64,000 nucleotides of DNA from Candidatus Bathyarchaeota archaeon (GCA_023488905.1 JAMDCQ010000017.1:1-64000), one strand, 5' to 3'; shown: positions 30,674 to 40,935, counted from the first letter of the stretch. Numbers and translations: made by a program. Notes: a model not told the origin generated them from the letters alone.

Positions 30674-30871
30674 ATGTCAGATTGGAACAAACTCATCCCT
30701 AAACCACGCAGCGTCTTTTTGCGTGTCAAATGCCAGAAATGCGGCAACGAGCAACTCGTCTTCAGCAACACAGTCAACAAAATCACGTGCAACGTATGCA
30801 CAGAAACCCTCGCTGAACCGACTGGCGGCAGAGCGAGAATTAACGGCGAAGTATTGACCGTCCTCGAGTAA
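30674..30871 (+). CDS. rps27e: 30S ribosomal protein S27e
   Basis: FLRVKCQKCGNEQLVFSNTVNKITCNVCTETLAEPTGGRARI. Confidence 0.95.
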   Translation: MSDWNKLIPKPRSVFLRVKCQKCGNEQLVFSNTVNKITCNVCTETLAEPTGGRARINGEVLTVLE

Positions 30872-30884
30872 GGAGGCCTAAAAC

Positions 30885-31670
30885 TTGGCTGAGCGTAAGC
30901 CGCAGTGGCCCGAAACAGGCGACCTCGTCATCGCCACCATAGAGACCGTAACAGATTATGGCGCTTACGCGAAACTCGACGAATTCGAAAAACGTGGTTT
31001 ACTCCACGTTTCAGAGATTTCTTCTTCATGGATAAGAAACATCCGCGATTTCGTGCGGGAAAACCAGAAAGTCGTCCTAAAAGTTTTGCGCGTCGACCAC
31101 GACAAAGGTCACATCGACCTCTCATTGCGCCGCGTCACCAAACGTGAACGCATCGAGAAAATCATGTCGTGGAAGAAGGAACGCAAAGCCGACGCTTTGC
31201 TCAGGGGAGTCGCAGAAAAAACCAACTTAACCGTAGACGAAATCATCCAGAAAATCGTCCCCGCCGTAGAACAGAAGTATGACCTCTATGAAGCGTTTGA
31301 GAAAGCAGCCATCGAAGGCGCCGAAGTCCTAACCGCCCTTGGCGTTGCAGAAAACCTCGCCACAGCCTTCGCGGAAGTAGCCCAAGAACGCATCCACGTA
31401 AAAATGGTTAAAGTCCGAGGCTTACTCGAAGTCAAAGTGGCTAAACCCAACGGCGTCAAAGTAATCAAAGAAGCCTTCCACAAAGCCAAAGGCGAACGCA
31501 TCAAAGACGCAAAAATCACCTTCTTCGTCATCGCCGCACCAAAATACAGCATCGAAGTGCAGGCGGAAAACTATAAGCGCGCCGAAGATGTCATGCAGAA
31601 AACAGCTGACAACGTCATGAATGTGATTCACAAGGCTGGCGGAGAAGGCACTTTTAGAAGGGAAAAATAG
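30885..31670 (+). CDS. eif2a: Translation initiation factor aIF2 alpha
   Basis: S1 domain GDLVIATIETVTDYGAYAKLDEFEKRGLLHVSEIS; aIF2-alpha C-terminus. Confidence 0.96.
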   Translation: MAERKPQWPETGDLVIATIETVTDYGAYAKLDEFEKRGLLHVSEISSSWIRNIRDFVRENQKVVLKVLRVDHDKGHIDLSLRRVTKRERIEKIMSWKKERKADALLRGVAEKTNLTVDEIIQKIVPAVEQKYDLYEAFEKAAIEGAEVLTALGVAENLATAFAEVAQERIHVKMVKVRGLLEVKVAKPNGVKVIKEAFHKAKGERIKDAKITFFVIAAPKYSIEVQAENYKRAEDVMQKTADNVMNVIHKAGGEGTFRREK

Positions 31671-31837
31671 TGGTTTGGCAATTACGCAAATGCGTAAAAT
31701 GCAGCTCATACACGCTTAACAAAGCCACCTGCCCTGTCTGCGGCGGTGCAGTCAGGATTCCGCATCCAGCCAAGTTTTCCCCCGACGATAAATACCTCAA
31801 GTACCGCATGGCGGCAAAAAGGAGCCAACCGGAATGA
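31670..31837 (+). CDS. nop10: H/ACA RNP component Nop10
   Basis: Not in ORF track (<60 aa): VWQLRKCVKCSSYTLNKATCPVCGGAVRIPHPAKFSPDDKYLKYRMAAKRSQPE; overlaps aIF2-alpha stop and PAC2 start. Confidence 0.95.
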   Translation: MVWQLRKCVKCSSYTLNKATCPVCGGAVRIPHPAKFSPDDKYLKYRMAAKRSQPE

Positions 31838-32604
31838 AGGAAACCTACATCAAAGAATTCGCCCAAACTCAACCCAACAACCCAGTCCTCATCGAAGGCT
31901 TACCCGGATTGGGGTTAGTCGGCAAAATCGCATTACGCTACCTCATAAAGCAGCTGAAAGCCAAAAAATTCGCTTACCTCTACTCACCTCACTTCCCCTA
32001 CTTCGTTTTAGTCAACAAGAAAGGCGACGTGCGGCTACTGCGAGGCGCATTCTACTACTACCAGAACCCCAAAGGCCAAGACATCATCCTCTTCACAGGC
32101 GACAGCCAATCACAAACCATTGAAGGACAATACGAGATTGCTGACCGCATGCTGGACTTCAGTGAGAAGCATGGCGTGAAAACCATCGCAACCATAGGCG
32201 GTTACCGCATGGAACCCCAAGAGAAACCCAAAGTCTTCATAGCCGCAACCAACCAAGACCTCCTTCACAAAGCCCTCGACAGCGGCGCAACCCTGAGCAC
32301 CGCAGGCAGCCCCATCGTCGGCACCGCAGGACTCATCTTAGGCTTATCCAAATTCAAGAAAATCGAAGCCCTCTGCCTACTGGGCGAAACCCGCGGCTAC
32401 CTCCCCGACCCACAAGCAGCCAAAAGCGTGCTGGAAGTCCTCAAAGCCACCTTCAACTTTGACTTAGACCTCAAAGGCATAGACGACGAAATAGCCAAAG
32501 CAGAAACCATGGTAACTAAACTGCAGCAGATCGAAGCCAAACGCGCTCTGGAAGCGGAAGAAAACCGCAAGCAAGAAGACAAGAAGACAACATACATCTC
32601 TTAA
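31834..32604 (+). CDS. PAC2-family protein (proteasome assembly chaperone-like)
   Basis: LIEGLPGLGLVGKIALRYLIKQL; AGLILGLSKFKKIEALCLLGETRGYLPDP. Confidence 0.88.
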   Translation: MKETYIKEFAQTQPNNPVLIEGLPGLGLVGKIALRYLIKQLKAKKFAYLYSPHFPYFVLVNKKGDVRLLRGAFYYYQNPKGQDIILFTGDSQSQTIEGQYEIADRMLDFSEKHGVKTIATIGGYRMEPQEKPKVFIAATNQDLLHKALDSGATLSTAGSPIVGTAGLILGLSKFKKIEALCLLGETRGYLPDPQAAKSVLEVLKATFNFDLDLKGIDDEIAKAETMVTKLQQIEAKRALEAEENRKQEDKKTTYIS

Positions 32605-33689
32605 TAGAGATTTTCTTTTATTATTTCTACTGTTTTCTGAGCTGCATCTCCGTCACCGAAGGGCGACGTAGACGGCAGAGCTCCTTTTCTTGAGAGGACT
32701 TGGTTCATTGCATTTAAAATCTTGTTTTTGTCTGTGCCGACCACGGTGGCGAAGCCTGCTTCCACCGCTTCCTGCCGCTCGGTAGACAGGCGCATGACGA
32801 GGACGGGTTTTCGGATTTGGGGGGCGGTGGCTTCTTCTTGGATGCCGCCTGAATCGGTGATTATTAACTTACAGTGCCTCATCAGCATGAGGAAGTCGAG
32901 GTAGCCTGTCGGCGGCAAAATCAGCACATTGCTCATCTGCTCGATCTTGCTAAGCATGTGGTTTTCCTGAAGCCGCTTTCGGGTTCGAGGATGCATCGGG
33001 TAAACGATTGGCAAAGGCGACCCTTCAAAAACTGCCATAAATGACTCCAACACGGCGGGGTCATCCACGTTCTCTGCCCTATGCGCTGTCGCCAAAGCGA
33101 AAGTCTCGAAGGGGATTTGTTGCATAATCTTTGACGTTTTCTCCGCGATGGGCAGGTGCTCTTTGACGGCGTCTATGGCTGTGTTGCCGGTTAGGTAGAT
33201 TTTGCCCCAAACCGCCTCTTTCTGCAGGTTAGTTTTAGCGTGCTCGGTTGGCGCAAACAGGTATTGGGATATGTGGTCTGTTAAGCGGCGGTTATGTTCT
33301 TCGGGCATGCGCAAATCGTAGCTGCGTAAACCCGCCTCCACATGTCCGATGGGGATTGCGCGTTTGTTTGCCGCCAAAGCCGCGGCCAACACGGTGTTAG
33401 TGTCGCCTTCAACGAGCACCACAGACGGCTCAGCTTTGCTCAGCAACTCCTCCATTTTCATCAGGATTTCTGCGGTTTGGGCTCCAGGTGAAGCTGCTTC
33501 GATTTTGAGCCAGTGGTCGGGTACTGTGAGTTCGAGGTTTTCGATGAACTGTTGTGCCATGTTGTAGTCATAGTGCTGGCCGCAATGGACAAACAGGTGG
33601 GGCAGTTGGGCTTTTTTGAGGGCGCGGATGATGGGCGCCATCTTGATGATTTCAGGCCGCGTTCCAGTGACGACAACAACAGACTTCAT
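32601..33689 (-). CDS. wecB: UDP-N-acetylglucosamine 2-epimerase
   Basis: VVTGTRPEIIKMAPIIRAL, VEGDTNTVLAAALAA, HVEAGLRS, LIITDSGGIQEEA. Confidence 0.94.
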   Translation of the reverse strand: MKSVVVVTGTRPEIIKMAPIIRALKKAQLPHLFVHCGQHYDYNMAQQFIENLELTVPDHWLKIEAASPGAQTAEILMKMEELLSKAEPSVVLVEGDTNTVLAAALAANKRAIPIGHVEAGLRSYDLRMPEEHNRRLTDHISQYLFAPTEHAKTNLQKEAVWGKIYLTGNTAIDAVKEHLPIAEKTSKIMQQIPFETFALATAHRAENVDDPAVLESFMAVFEGSPLPIVYPMHPRTRKRLQENHMLSKIEQMSNVLILPPTGYLDFLMLMRHCKLIITDSGGIQEEATAPQIRKPVLVMRLSTERQEAVEAGFATVVGTDKNKILNAMNQVLSRKGALPSTSPFGDGDAAQKTVEIIKENLY

Positions 33690-33703
33690 ACAGTGCGCTC
33701 CGT

Positions 33704-35734
33704 TTAGGTTTTCTTCAGCGAACCTTCGCGCGGCTCATAGATGGTGCCTTCGCGGAGTAGCTGGCTAATCATGCGTTCAATTTCGCCTTTGGGAATCTTG
33801 TGCTTAGTTTCCAGTTCGTTGACGAGTGCGTCGCGTTCGACTATACCTGTAACTTTCTCCATATCCATAATGGTGGAGATCACGATGCCCAATCTATCAC
33901 GGATGCTCTTGGGGCGGCCCGTCATGATCAAGTCGATGTCTACTTTGTAGTTGGACATGTCGATGCCCACTTCCTCCAACGAACGCTTCATTATGGCGAT
34001 GGCGGCTTCGGCATCTTCAGCGGTAACTGTACTGCGGAGCGCAACACGGGCACGGGCCTCCGCAACTCGGCACAACGATTCAAGCTGACGCGCAGTGATG
34101 GCAACTGGTGAACCCTCCGATTCGCTGGCGGAACGCATAGCCAAATAGAAGTCGCTGAGGCGTTTTAGGGCTTCTTCGTTGAGTTCTGGTTTGACGCTTT
34201 TTGCGTAGCTAACGTATTTACGCAGTAGTTCAGCGTCTACTTGGGCTTCAACTGGGCTTATGCCGCGTCGGTGGATTTCTAGGATGTGCCGTGACATTTT
34301 AGCGTCAGATTCCTTGTTGGGGACATCTCGAAGCACGAAGATTAAGTCGAAACGCGAGAGGATGGTGACTGGAAGTGAGATGTTTTCTGCAACGGTTCGG
34401 TTTGGTTCATATCTGCCCAAGGATGGGTTGGCAGCTGCAAGCACTGCGGTTCGGGCGTTCAGGGTGGCGACGATGCCTCCTTTGGCGACGGAAACTGTGT
34501 GTTGTTCCATGGCTTCGTGGATGGCAACTCGGTCTTCAGGACGCATTTTGTCCATTTCGTCGATGCAGGCTATGCCCTTGTCGGCTAAGACGAGTGCTCC
34601 TGCTTCGAGGCTCATGCTTCCGCCTTTCTCGCGAACTACGGCTGCAGTTAAACCTGCTGCGGTTGTTCCTCTGCCAGAAGTGTAGAGTCCTCTTGGGGCT
34701 ATGCGTGAGACGTATTGGAGCATCTGTGATTTGGCTGTACCGGGGTCACCGATGATGAGTGCGTTCATTTCGCCTCTGACGTTCATGTCTGGGAGGCTTT
34801 TGGATACGCCCCCAAAGAGGAGGTACATGATGGCTTCCTTTATGTGCTCTAACCCGAAGATGCTGGGTGCGATGGACGCCATGATTTTTTTGTGGACTAA
34901 CGGGTCGCGGGAGAGTGCAAGGATTTTTGCTTCTTCCTCTGGCGTAGGCGGAGAAGTTTCGGGTTCTTTCCCCAAGACCTCTATGGAGTTGGCGTCTAGT
35001 TGAAGGATGAAGGTACGGAGTTTCCCCATACCCTGCAGTGAAGGCGCAAAGGCGCGGACGATACCCACTATGGACACATGGTCGCCTGGACGTGCAACAT
35101 CAACTATTTCGTCTCCGATCAGCTTGACCGCTAACATTCGCGGAAGCTGTCCCGGCGGGAGATCTTCAGGTTTCTCCTGTAATCGGAGATCTTGTGAATC
35201 TATAAAGATCGATTCTTCCTGAGAAAACTCGAAGGGTCCATCTCTGCCGCAGTCAGGCGCCAAACAAACAGAAGGCGCTTTGAGGAACTGACCGGTCTGT
35301 TCAATTTGGTTCATAGTGCCGCAGCGTTTACATTTGAAAGCGGCAATCTGCACCATGGGGCGGACGGGTGTGGCTCGGACGACTATGCCTTCCACCATGA
35401 CGAGTTTACTCATGTTCCTTGAGCCCAATCTACGCAGTTGCTCTTTACCCAGCAACTTTACAACGCGGACGATGAGTTTCTCAATCTTCTCCGCGTGCTC
35501 TGCATCTTCAATGCGTAGCTGCTCATAGGCGCCTTTGCCAGCATGCTGGAGGTACTCTTCGGGCTTAGCCAAAAGCAACTCAGATAAAGCTTGATCAAAA
35601 CCGTAGAGCTCCTCAAAATCTATGGTGAGAGAGTTCTTGCCCGTGATGGCTAGCTGAGCGATTCTTTGGCGGTACTTCTCTTTTTTAAAGAATTCCTGAA
35701 AACGCTTGGTGGGCTCAACGGTTTCCAGCGTCAT
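33704..35734 (-). CDS. mcm: Replicative DNA helicase MCM
   Basis: NALIIGDPGTAKSQMLQYVSRIAPRGLYTSGRGTTAAGLTAAVVRE; ILSRFDLIFVLRD; Zn-binding CKRCGTMNQ. Confidence 0.97.
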   Translation of the reverse strand: MTLETVEPTKRFQEFFKKEKYRQRIAQLAITGKNSLTIDFEELYGFDQALSELLLAKPEEYLQHAGKGAYEQLRIEDAEHAEKIEKLIVRVVKLLGKEQLRRLGSRNMSKLVMVEGIVVRATPVRPMVQIAAFKCKRCGTMNQIEQTGQFLKAPSVCLAPDCGRDGPFEFSQEESIFIDSQDLRLQEKPEDLPPGQLPRMLAVKLIGDEIVDVARPGDHVSIVGIVRAFAPSLQGMGKLRTFILQLDANSIEVLGKEPETSPPTPEEEAKILALSRDPLVHKKIMASIAPSIFGLEHIKEAIMYLLFGGVSKSLPDMNVRGEMNALIIGDPGTAKSQMLQYVSRIAPRGLYTSGRGTTAAGLTAAVVREKGGSMSLEAGALVLADKGIACIDEMDKMRPEDRVAIHEAMEQHTVSVAKGGIVATLNARTAVLAAANPSLGRYEPNRTVAENISLPVTILSRFDLIFVLRDVPNKESDAKMSRHILEIHRRGISPVEAQVDAELLRKYVSYAKSVKPELNEEALKRLSDFYLAMRSASESEGSPVAITARQLESLCRVAEARARVALRSTVTAEDAEAAIAIMKRSLEEVGIDMSNYKVDIDLIMTGRPKSIRDRLGIVISTIMDMEKVTGIVERDALVNELETKHKIPKGEIERMISQLLREGTIYEPREGSLKKT

Positions 35735-36297
35735 GGCTTGTCAGCTCCGTTCTGCAGAATCTTGGCTTTCCATTCAGAAATGATCTTGACAAGCTGCTCG
35801 TAGACGAGTTTTTCTTCTTTGGTTAGTTTGTTTAGGACTTGGTCGCTTTGGCCTGGTCCAGCCGCAAGCGCGACGATTTTTTTTAGCCTCGAGTTAACGA
35901 TGTCTCTTGCTAACTGCTTGGCACGGTCACATTCATGAAATTTCTCAGAATCCTGCGCCTGTGTGGCTTGGTTTTTTAGTTCAAAGAGGAACCTGCGCAA
36001 CTTTGGGTAAAAATCTGGCGGTAGTTCGCTGATTTGTCCGGGGATTTGGACGCCTTCTTTCCATTGGGCTTTGTAGAGTTTGGTGGCGTCTAAGATGTCG
36101 TCTTCTCGGAAATGCACCATACCCGCCGAGGCGAGTTCTTTTGCTACCCAAAAGTAAACTTCGTACTCGTTGCCTTCGTCGAAGGGACCAACAGTTAAGC
36201 CTGCAAGCTTGATTTCGGGGCAGTTGCGGTTCGCCACGATTTTCACCATGGAGTTCTCGTAGCAAAAGTCCAATGTGCAGATTTTGTTTACCGCCAA
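35731..36297 (-). CDS. GINS complex subunit
   Basis: LAGLTVGPFDEGNEYEVYFWVAKELASAGMVHFREDDILDATKLYKAQWKE; next to mcm; TTG start at 36297 with AGAGAGGG upstream. Confidence 0.75.
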   Translation of the reverse strand: MAVNKICTLDFCYENSMVKIVANRNCPEIKLAGLTVGPFDEGNEYEVYFWVAKELASAGMVHFREDDILDATKLYKAQWKEGVQIPGQISELPPDFYPKLRRFLFELKNQATQAQDSEKFHECDRAKQLARDIVNSRLKKIVALAAGPGQSDQVLNKLTKEEKLVYEQLVKIISEWKAKILQNGADKP

Positions 36298-36464
36298 GCT
36301 GTGTCCCTCTCTAAACTGCCCTTTTTCAGGGTTCAAAGGATATGGCGCGTGGGGTTTTAAGGGTTTGCACTAGAACTGCGAAGCCTGCTGTATCTGTTGG
36401 AAGTGGGATTTGGGTCTTTTTTGGGCTTTTTTAGCCGTTTATGGATTGATGTTTTGGCTGTATT

Positions 36465-36598
36465 TTGTTTTTCTATTGTAGTTGTTGCCGAGAAGCCTCT
36501 ATACACAACAACCAGCAAGCTTTGTGGGCGGCGGCTTTTTGGGTTCAGCGTCGGGTTTGGGTTGCGGGCTGGTTGTGGCTGAATCCGCAAGCAGTAGC
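36465..36598 (+). repeat. Repeat family B, copy 3
   Basis: TTCTATTGTAGTTGTTGCCGAGAAGCCTCTATACACAACAACCAGC...CTGGTTGTGGCTGAATCCGCAAGCAG. Confidence 0.65.
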
Positions 36599-36619
36599 GC
36601 TCGCCTTAACCGTCTGCTC

Positions 36620-36844
36620 TTAAGCAGTTATTTCCAGTTGCTTCTCGCCCGCTTTAGCCTTCATAATCGTAGCGAGCAAGTCACCGACGAATTTGCTGGC
36701 GTTTAAAAACTCAATCTCAACAGGCTTATCCTTCGCATCAAAATTAACTATGACTGCCCCATGCGCCTCAACATACGCTATCTGCTTCTTACTGAGAAGG
36801 ACACTTAGCGTATCAGACACACCGTCATAGGTTACTTTATTCAT
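36620..36844 (-). CDS. DUF2283-like small protein
   Basis: VTYDGVSDTLSVLLSKKQIAYVEAHGAVIVNFDAKDKPVEIEFLNASKFVGD. Confidence 0.75.
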   Translation of the reverse strand: MNKVTYDGVSDTLSVLLSKKQIAYVEAHGAVIVNFDAKDKPVEIEFLNASKFVGDLLATIMKAKAGEKQLEITA

Positions 36845-36927
36845 ATCGCTGCCTCTTAGCTGGATATAACGTTACCACCAAGATGCTATTATCAGTTTTT
36901 AATTCTGTGTTAGGAAAAAAGTTTTAA

Positions 36928-37203
36928 GTGTACCTAACAACAATATTTAGAGGGTTGCAGGTGGAATCCGTCACTGACGTTCTAACCAATTTTGAAGAAA
37001 ACGACAAATGGTTGATGGAAAACTATGAAAATCTAAAGTGGCAATACAATAACCAATGGGTCGCGATTCTAAATAAAGCCGTAGTAGACCATGACGTCGA
37101 TTTAAAGGCACTCGTAAAAAAATTAAGAACTAAATACGCAAAGGTTTACAATCAAATCGCAGTAGATTACGTTACCTCTGAAGAAATAGACCTAATTCTA
37201 TAA
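36928..37203 (+). CDS. DUF5678-like small protein
   Basis: FEENDKWLMENYENLKWQYNNQWVAILNKAVVDHDVDLKALVKKLR. Confidence 0.65.
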   Translation: MYLTTIFRGLQVESVTDVLTNFEENDKWLMENYENLKWQYNNQWVAILNKAVVDHDVDLKALVKKLRTKYAKVYNQIAVDYVTSEEIDLIL

Positions 37204-37206
37204 TGG

Positions 37207-37590
37207 TTGAATTGTTTGCGAATTCCTTTTGTCTTTAAATTCGGGTTCCTTGAGGGTGCATATGTTAGAGCGATTTTGGAATCCGAATCCTTGCATGTTT
37301 CTGCTAACGTCAGGTTTCTTGTAGATACAGGTGCCATTAGGACAACCATAAGCGACAGGGATGCAATTAGGCTTGGGATTGACTATGCAGCTCTGGAGAA
37401 AGTAGAACAAGGTATGCTGGGAGTTGGAGGCACCGTCGATACATACACGCTTGGGGATGCCCGATTGATACTGAACCAATCTAACAAAGAGAAGCACACC
37501 GAGCTAATAGAGTGTCTATGTGTCCTCAAGCACTCTGAAATAAACAAAGAATTTTGCGGATACCCAGCATTCTTGGCAGGGATATCTTGA
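37207..37590 (+). CDS. Retropepsin-like aspartyl protease
   Basis: ANVRFLVDTGAIRTTISDRDAIRLG, LGVGGTVDTYTLGDARL. Confidence 0.72.
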   Translation: MNCLRIPFVFKFGFLEGAYVRAILESESLHVSANVRFLVDTGAIRTTISDRDAIRLGIDYAALEKVEQGMLGVGGTVDTYTLGDARLILNQSNKEKHTELIECLCVLKHSEINKEFCGYPAFLAGIS

Positions 37591-37678
37591 ACAAGTATGT
37601 CTTTATTTATGATAAAAGGCAGAACAAAGCCTACATTACTGACGAAGACAAAAGAGTTTGAAGAGTAATAATTTGAAT

Positions 37679-38929
37679 TTATGGCCATAGTCCAAGTGTT
37701 TTTATCGCGTTCGCTACTCTACCCACTCCCAGCATGAGGGCGCCTGTGCGCATGTCGCTCTCTTCCCGCGCCACAACCGCCTCCACATCATTAAACGCCT
37801 TAGTCATCTTCTCCTCCAACTTGCGGTTGACGACTTCCAATGGCCACTGTTCCCGCGTGAGGTTCTGCACCCACTCGAAGTAGCTGACGGTTACGCCGCC
37901 GCTGTTGGCTAAGATGTCTGGGATGAGGCAGATTTCTTTCTCGTAGAAGATTCTGTCGGCTTCGGGCGTGGTTGGTCCGTTGGCAGCTTCGGCGACCATT
38001 TTTGCTTTGATTTTGTCTGCGTTTTGGCTGGTGATTTGGTTTTCCAGCGCAGCGGGGATAAGGACGTCACATTGGAGTTCCAGGAGTTCTTGGTTAGTTA
38101 CGTTTTTGCAGCCTTGATAGTTCTGGATTGAACCTGTTTGTTCTTTATGTGCCAAAACCGTCTGCGGGTTTAAGCCGTCGGGGCAGTAGATTCCGCCTGT
38201 GCTGTCGCTGACCGCCACCACTTTGCAGCCGATTTCTTGCGCTGCCACCGCTGCGTGGTACCCGACGTTGCCAAAGCCCTGAATCGCCACAGAAGCGCCA
38301 CCAAGTTTTAGCCCGTTGTTGGTTGCGGCTTGTTTTACGCAGTGGATAACGCCTCTGCCTGTAGCTTCGATTCTGCCCCATGAACCGCCGATTTCAACGG
38401 GTTTACCAGTGACGCTTTCGGGGACGCGGTAGCCTTTGAGTTGGCTGTAGGTGTCCATGATCCACGCCATGGTTTGGGCGTCAGTGTACATGTCAGGGGC
38501 TGGGATGTCACGGTGGGGTCCGAGGTATTCGAACATGAGACTGACGTAGCGGCGGGTTAGGCGTTCAAGTTCGAGTTTGCTGAGTTTTTTACTGTCCACA
38601 CAGACGCCGCCTTTAGCTCCGCCAAACGGTATGTCGGCGATGGCGCATTTCCAAGTCATCAACATCGCAAGCGCCGTGACATCTCCAACGGATACGTCGG
38701 GGTAAAATCGGATACCGCCTTTAAAGGGGCCGCGGGCGTCCCAATGCTGGACACGGATGCCATTGAAGACACCGACTGAGCCATCGCCGAGGTGGATGTC
38801 CATGCTGACGGTTATGGAACGTTTTGGGTGGCTTAGCATTTTTTGTAAGCCATCGTCTAGGGTGAGTTTGTCTGATGCGAGTTTGAGTTGAGAAAGCGCT
38901 ACGTTTAGGGGGCTGGGTTTTTGGGACAT
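37679..38929 (-). CDS. gdhA: Glutamate dehydrogenase
   Basis: PFKGGIRFYPDVSVGDVTALAMLMTWKCAIADIPFGGAKGGV; VAIQGFGNVGYHAA. Confidence 0.95.
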   Translation of the reverse strand: MSQKPSPLNVALSQLKLASDKLTLDDGLQKMLSHPKRSITVSMDIHLGDGSVGVFNGIRVQHWDARGPFKGGIRFYPDVSVGDVTALAMLMTWKCAIADIPFGGAKGGVCVDSKKLSKLELERLTRRYVSLMFEYLGPHRDIPAPDMYTDAQTMAWIMDTYSQLKGYRVPESVTGKPVEIGGSWGRIEATGRGVIHCVKQAATNNGLKLGGASVAIQGFGNVGYHAAVAAQEIGCKVVAVSDSTGGIYCPDGLNPQTVLAHKEQTGSIQNYQGCKNVTNQELLELQCDVLIPAALENQITSQNADKIKAKMVAEAANGPTTPEADRIFYEKEICLIPDILANSGGVTVSYFEWVQNLTREQWPLEVVNRKLEEKMTKAFNDVEAVVAREESDMRTGALMLGVGRVANAIKTLGLWP

Positions 38930-39004
38930 AAAGAGGAGCCTTCTATGTTCAAAGCATAATTGGGGATGGTTAAATAAGACTTCCTTAGCATGACCAACTG
39001 AAGG

Positions 39005-40312
39005 CTACTCGTGGAATTCCAGCGGATACGTCGGTATATAGTCAGGGGCGCTGGTGTCCGCATCTTGTCTTAGATCCTCTTCGTCTATCGGCTCCCTCTC
39101 GCAGGCGCGTCTAAGAAGAAGCGGCGCTAAGAGTGTGGTAATCATAATCATCCCTAAAATCGCGGCATACACGCTCTGAGTTATGGCGCCAGTGGAGATG
39201 GCGACTCCAGCCACGATTAAACCAACTTCACCCCGAGAAATCATGCCATAGCCCACTTTGGTGCCCTTGCATCGGCTCTTTAAGAAGTAAGCAGCGGGCC
39301 ATCCGCAACCTATCATTTTACTGACGACCGCCACTACAACGAGACTTATGAAAAGAACATAGAACATCCAATCGGTAGTGAAGAAGGCTCTGATGTCAAA
39401 TTGAGCACCCGCCAACGCAAAGAACACCGGAGAGAAAACCACGCTTATCTTTTTGCTGTAGTCACGAATTTTTTCGATTGCGTTTGAGCTGGCGACTGCC
39501 ATGCCCGCTGCGAAGGCACCTACAATTGGCGATAATCCAAGGGCGGCGGCTAATGCGGATGCGCCGAAGCAGGAGGCGGTGGCTGCGGCTTCTACGGTTC
39601 CGCTTTTGCCTTTTGAGGTGAAGTTAATTATTCTTGGAAGAATCAGCGAGGCGAATACTGTCATGCCAAGCCATAGCGCCAGTGATGTGGAGATGACGAC
39701 TATGACGTTTAGTGGAGTGATAACAGTGGATGTAGTTATAAAAGAAACGATTACACCCAAGATTGCCAGCCCCAAAACGTCGTCGACCACTGCCGCGCTA
39801 ATCATCATTCTTGATTCTATTCTTCTGTGTTGATTAAGTTCCTCAAGCACCAAAGCGGTGATAGATATACTTGTGGCAACGAGCGCTGCACCAACAACTA
39901 AACTGGGTATCGTGCCAAGCCCGAGGAACATGGAAAGCCCATAACCCATTATGAAGGGGATAATGACGCCTGTTGTGCCTATGAAGAAGCCTGCTTTGCC
40001 GACGTTACGGAAGTCCTTAAAAGTCATCTCTAAACCCGCAACAAACAAAATCAGGATACCACCGATTTCCCCGAAAGCCCTGACGATTTCGTTAATTTCA
40101 ATCAACGGCGTCCCATTAATGACCATAAACCCGCCTAAAGCGAAGGGCCCAAGTATGATGCCTGCGACTAATTCGCCTAGGACGGAGGGGATTTTGCGCC
40201 AAGAGAAGATTTCACCCAGAACCTTAGCTGAGAAAACCAGAATGCAAATAGTCACGATTGACGTAAGCGCAGCGTCTAAAGCCACGAAGTGCACCCCTCT
40301 TGTGGAAGGCAA
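39005..40312 (-). CDS. Cation:proton antiporter (CPA2/KefB-like)
   Basis: ELVAGIILGPFALGG, AAVVDDVLGLAILGVI, LGLSPIVGAFAAGMAVA. Confidence 0.88.
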   Translation of the reverse strand: MPSTRGVHFVALDAALTSIVTICILVFSAKVLGEIFSWRKIPSVLGELVAGIILGPFALGGFMVINGTPLIEINEIVRAFGEIGGILILFVAGLEMTFKDFRNVGKAGFFIGTTGVIIPFIMGYGLSMFLGLGTIPSLVVGAALVATSISITALVLEELNQHRRIESRMMISAAVVDDVLGLAILGVIVSFITTSTVITPLNVIVVISTSLALWLGMTVFASLILPRIINFTSKGKSGTVEAAATASCFGASALAAALGLSPIVGAFAAGMAVASSNAIEKIRDYSKKISVVFSPVFFALAGAQFDIRAFFTTDWMFYVLFISLVVVAVVSKMIGCGWPAAYFLKSRCKGTKVGYGMISRGEVGLIVAGVAISTGAITQSVYAAILGMIMITTLLAPLLLRRACEREPIDEEDLRQDADTSAPDYIPTYPLEFHE

Positions 40313-40435
40313 TTCAGCGATGAGCTATTTAAATTGCTTCGTTAAAACTGGGGGTTTGCGATGAAGAATTGTGAATCAGATATTAAAAAATGAAAGAAGA
40401 TTTTGGGTATTATTCTGAGTTTTTAGTTGTCCAGT

Positions 40436-40723
40436 TTACTTTTTGGTGAGGGTTATCTCCATTGTGGAAACCATTCTGGACTTGTTCTCGCCCTCACGAG
40501 GTGGCATCTCGACGGTGCCGATTGCGATTTTGGTCACTTTGAGGTCTTTTATAAAGCGGTTTCTTGCGATCTCGGCTACGTCAACAGCGGTAGTTATGGC
40601 TTGGCCTCTAGCTTTGAGGGTTATTTCGTTGAGTTTGCCTGAGGAAAGGCTTGTCATGATAGCTAGAACATAGCTCATTGGGGGTTTGTTTCCGACGAAG
40701 ATAACGTCTGCGTTTTCAGTCAT
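40436..40723 (-). CDS. albA: Alba DNA/RNA-binding protein
   Basis: VIFVGNKPPMSYVLAIMTSLSSGKLNEITLKARGQAITTAVDVAEI. Confidence 0.95.
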   Translation of the reverse strand: MTENADVIFVGNKPPMSYVLAIMTSLSSGKLNEITLKARGQAITTAVDVAEIARNRFIKDLKVTKIAIGTVEMPPREGENKSRMVSTMEITLTKK

Positions 40724-40935
40724 ACTATCTATTCTCCATTTGTTGCTTATGTGTAACGTTGCTGTTTTGCGCTTTGTTGCGCTTCAGAACGTCATTGGCA
40801 AATATTATTTGAACTTCCTAATAAGTCCATTGAAAAAGCATCCTTCGAAGGGAAAATGTTGTACGGGTAGGTTAAGAAAGGCTTTTCTACAGCCACCCCG
40901 TAATTGGCTACAACATACACGCAGCGTGGAAAGTT

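Noticed and set aside
36357-36590. ORFs 36357-36590, 36397-36582 and 36482-36706 near repeat B copy 3
   Set aside because: They overlap the non-coding repeat, lack domain signatures and use unlike compositions on both strands.
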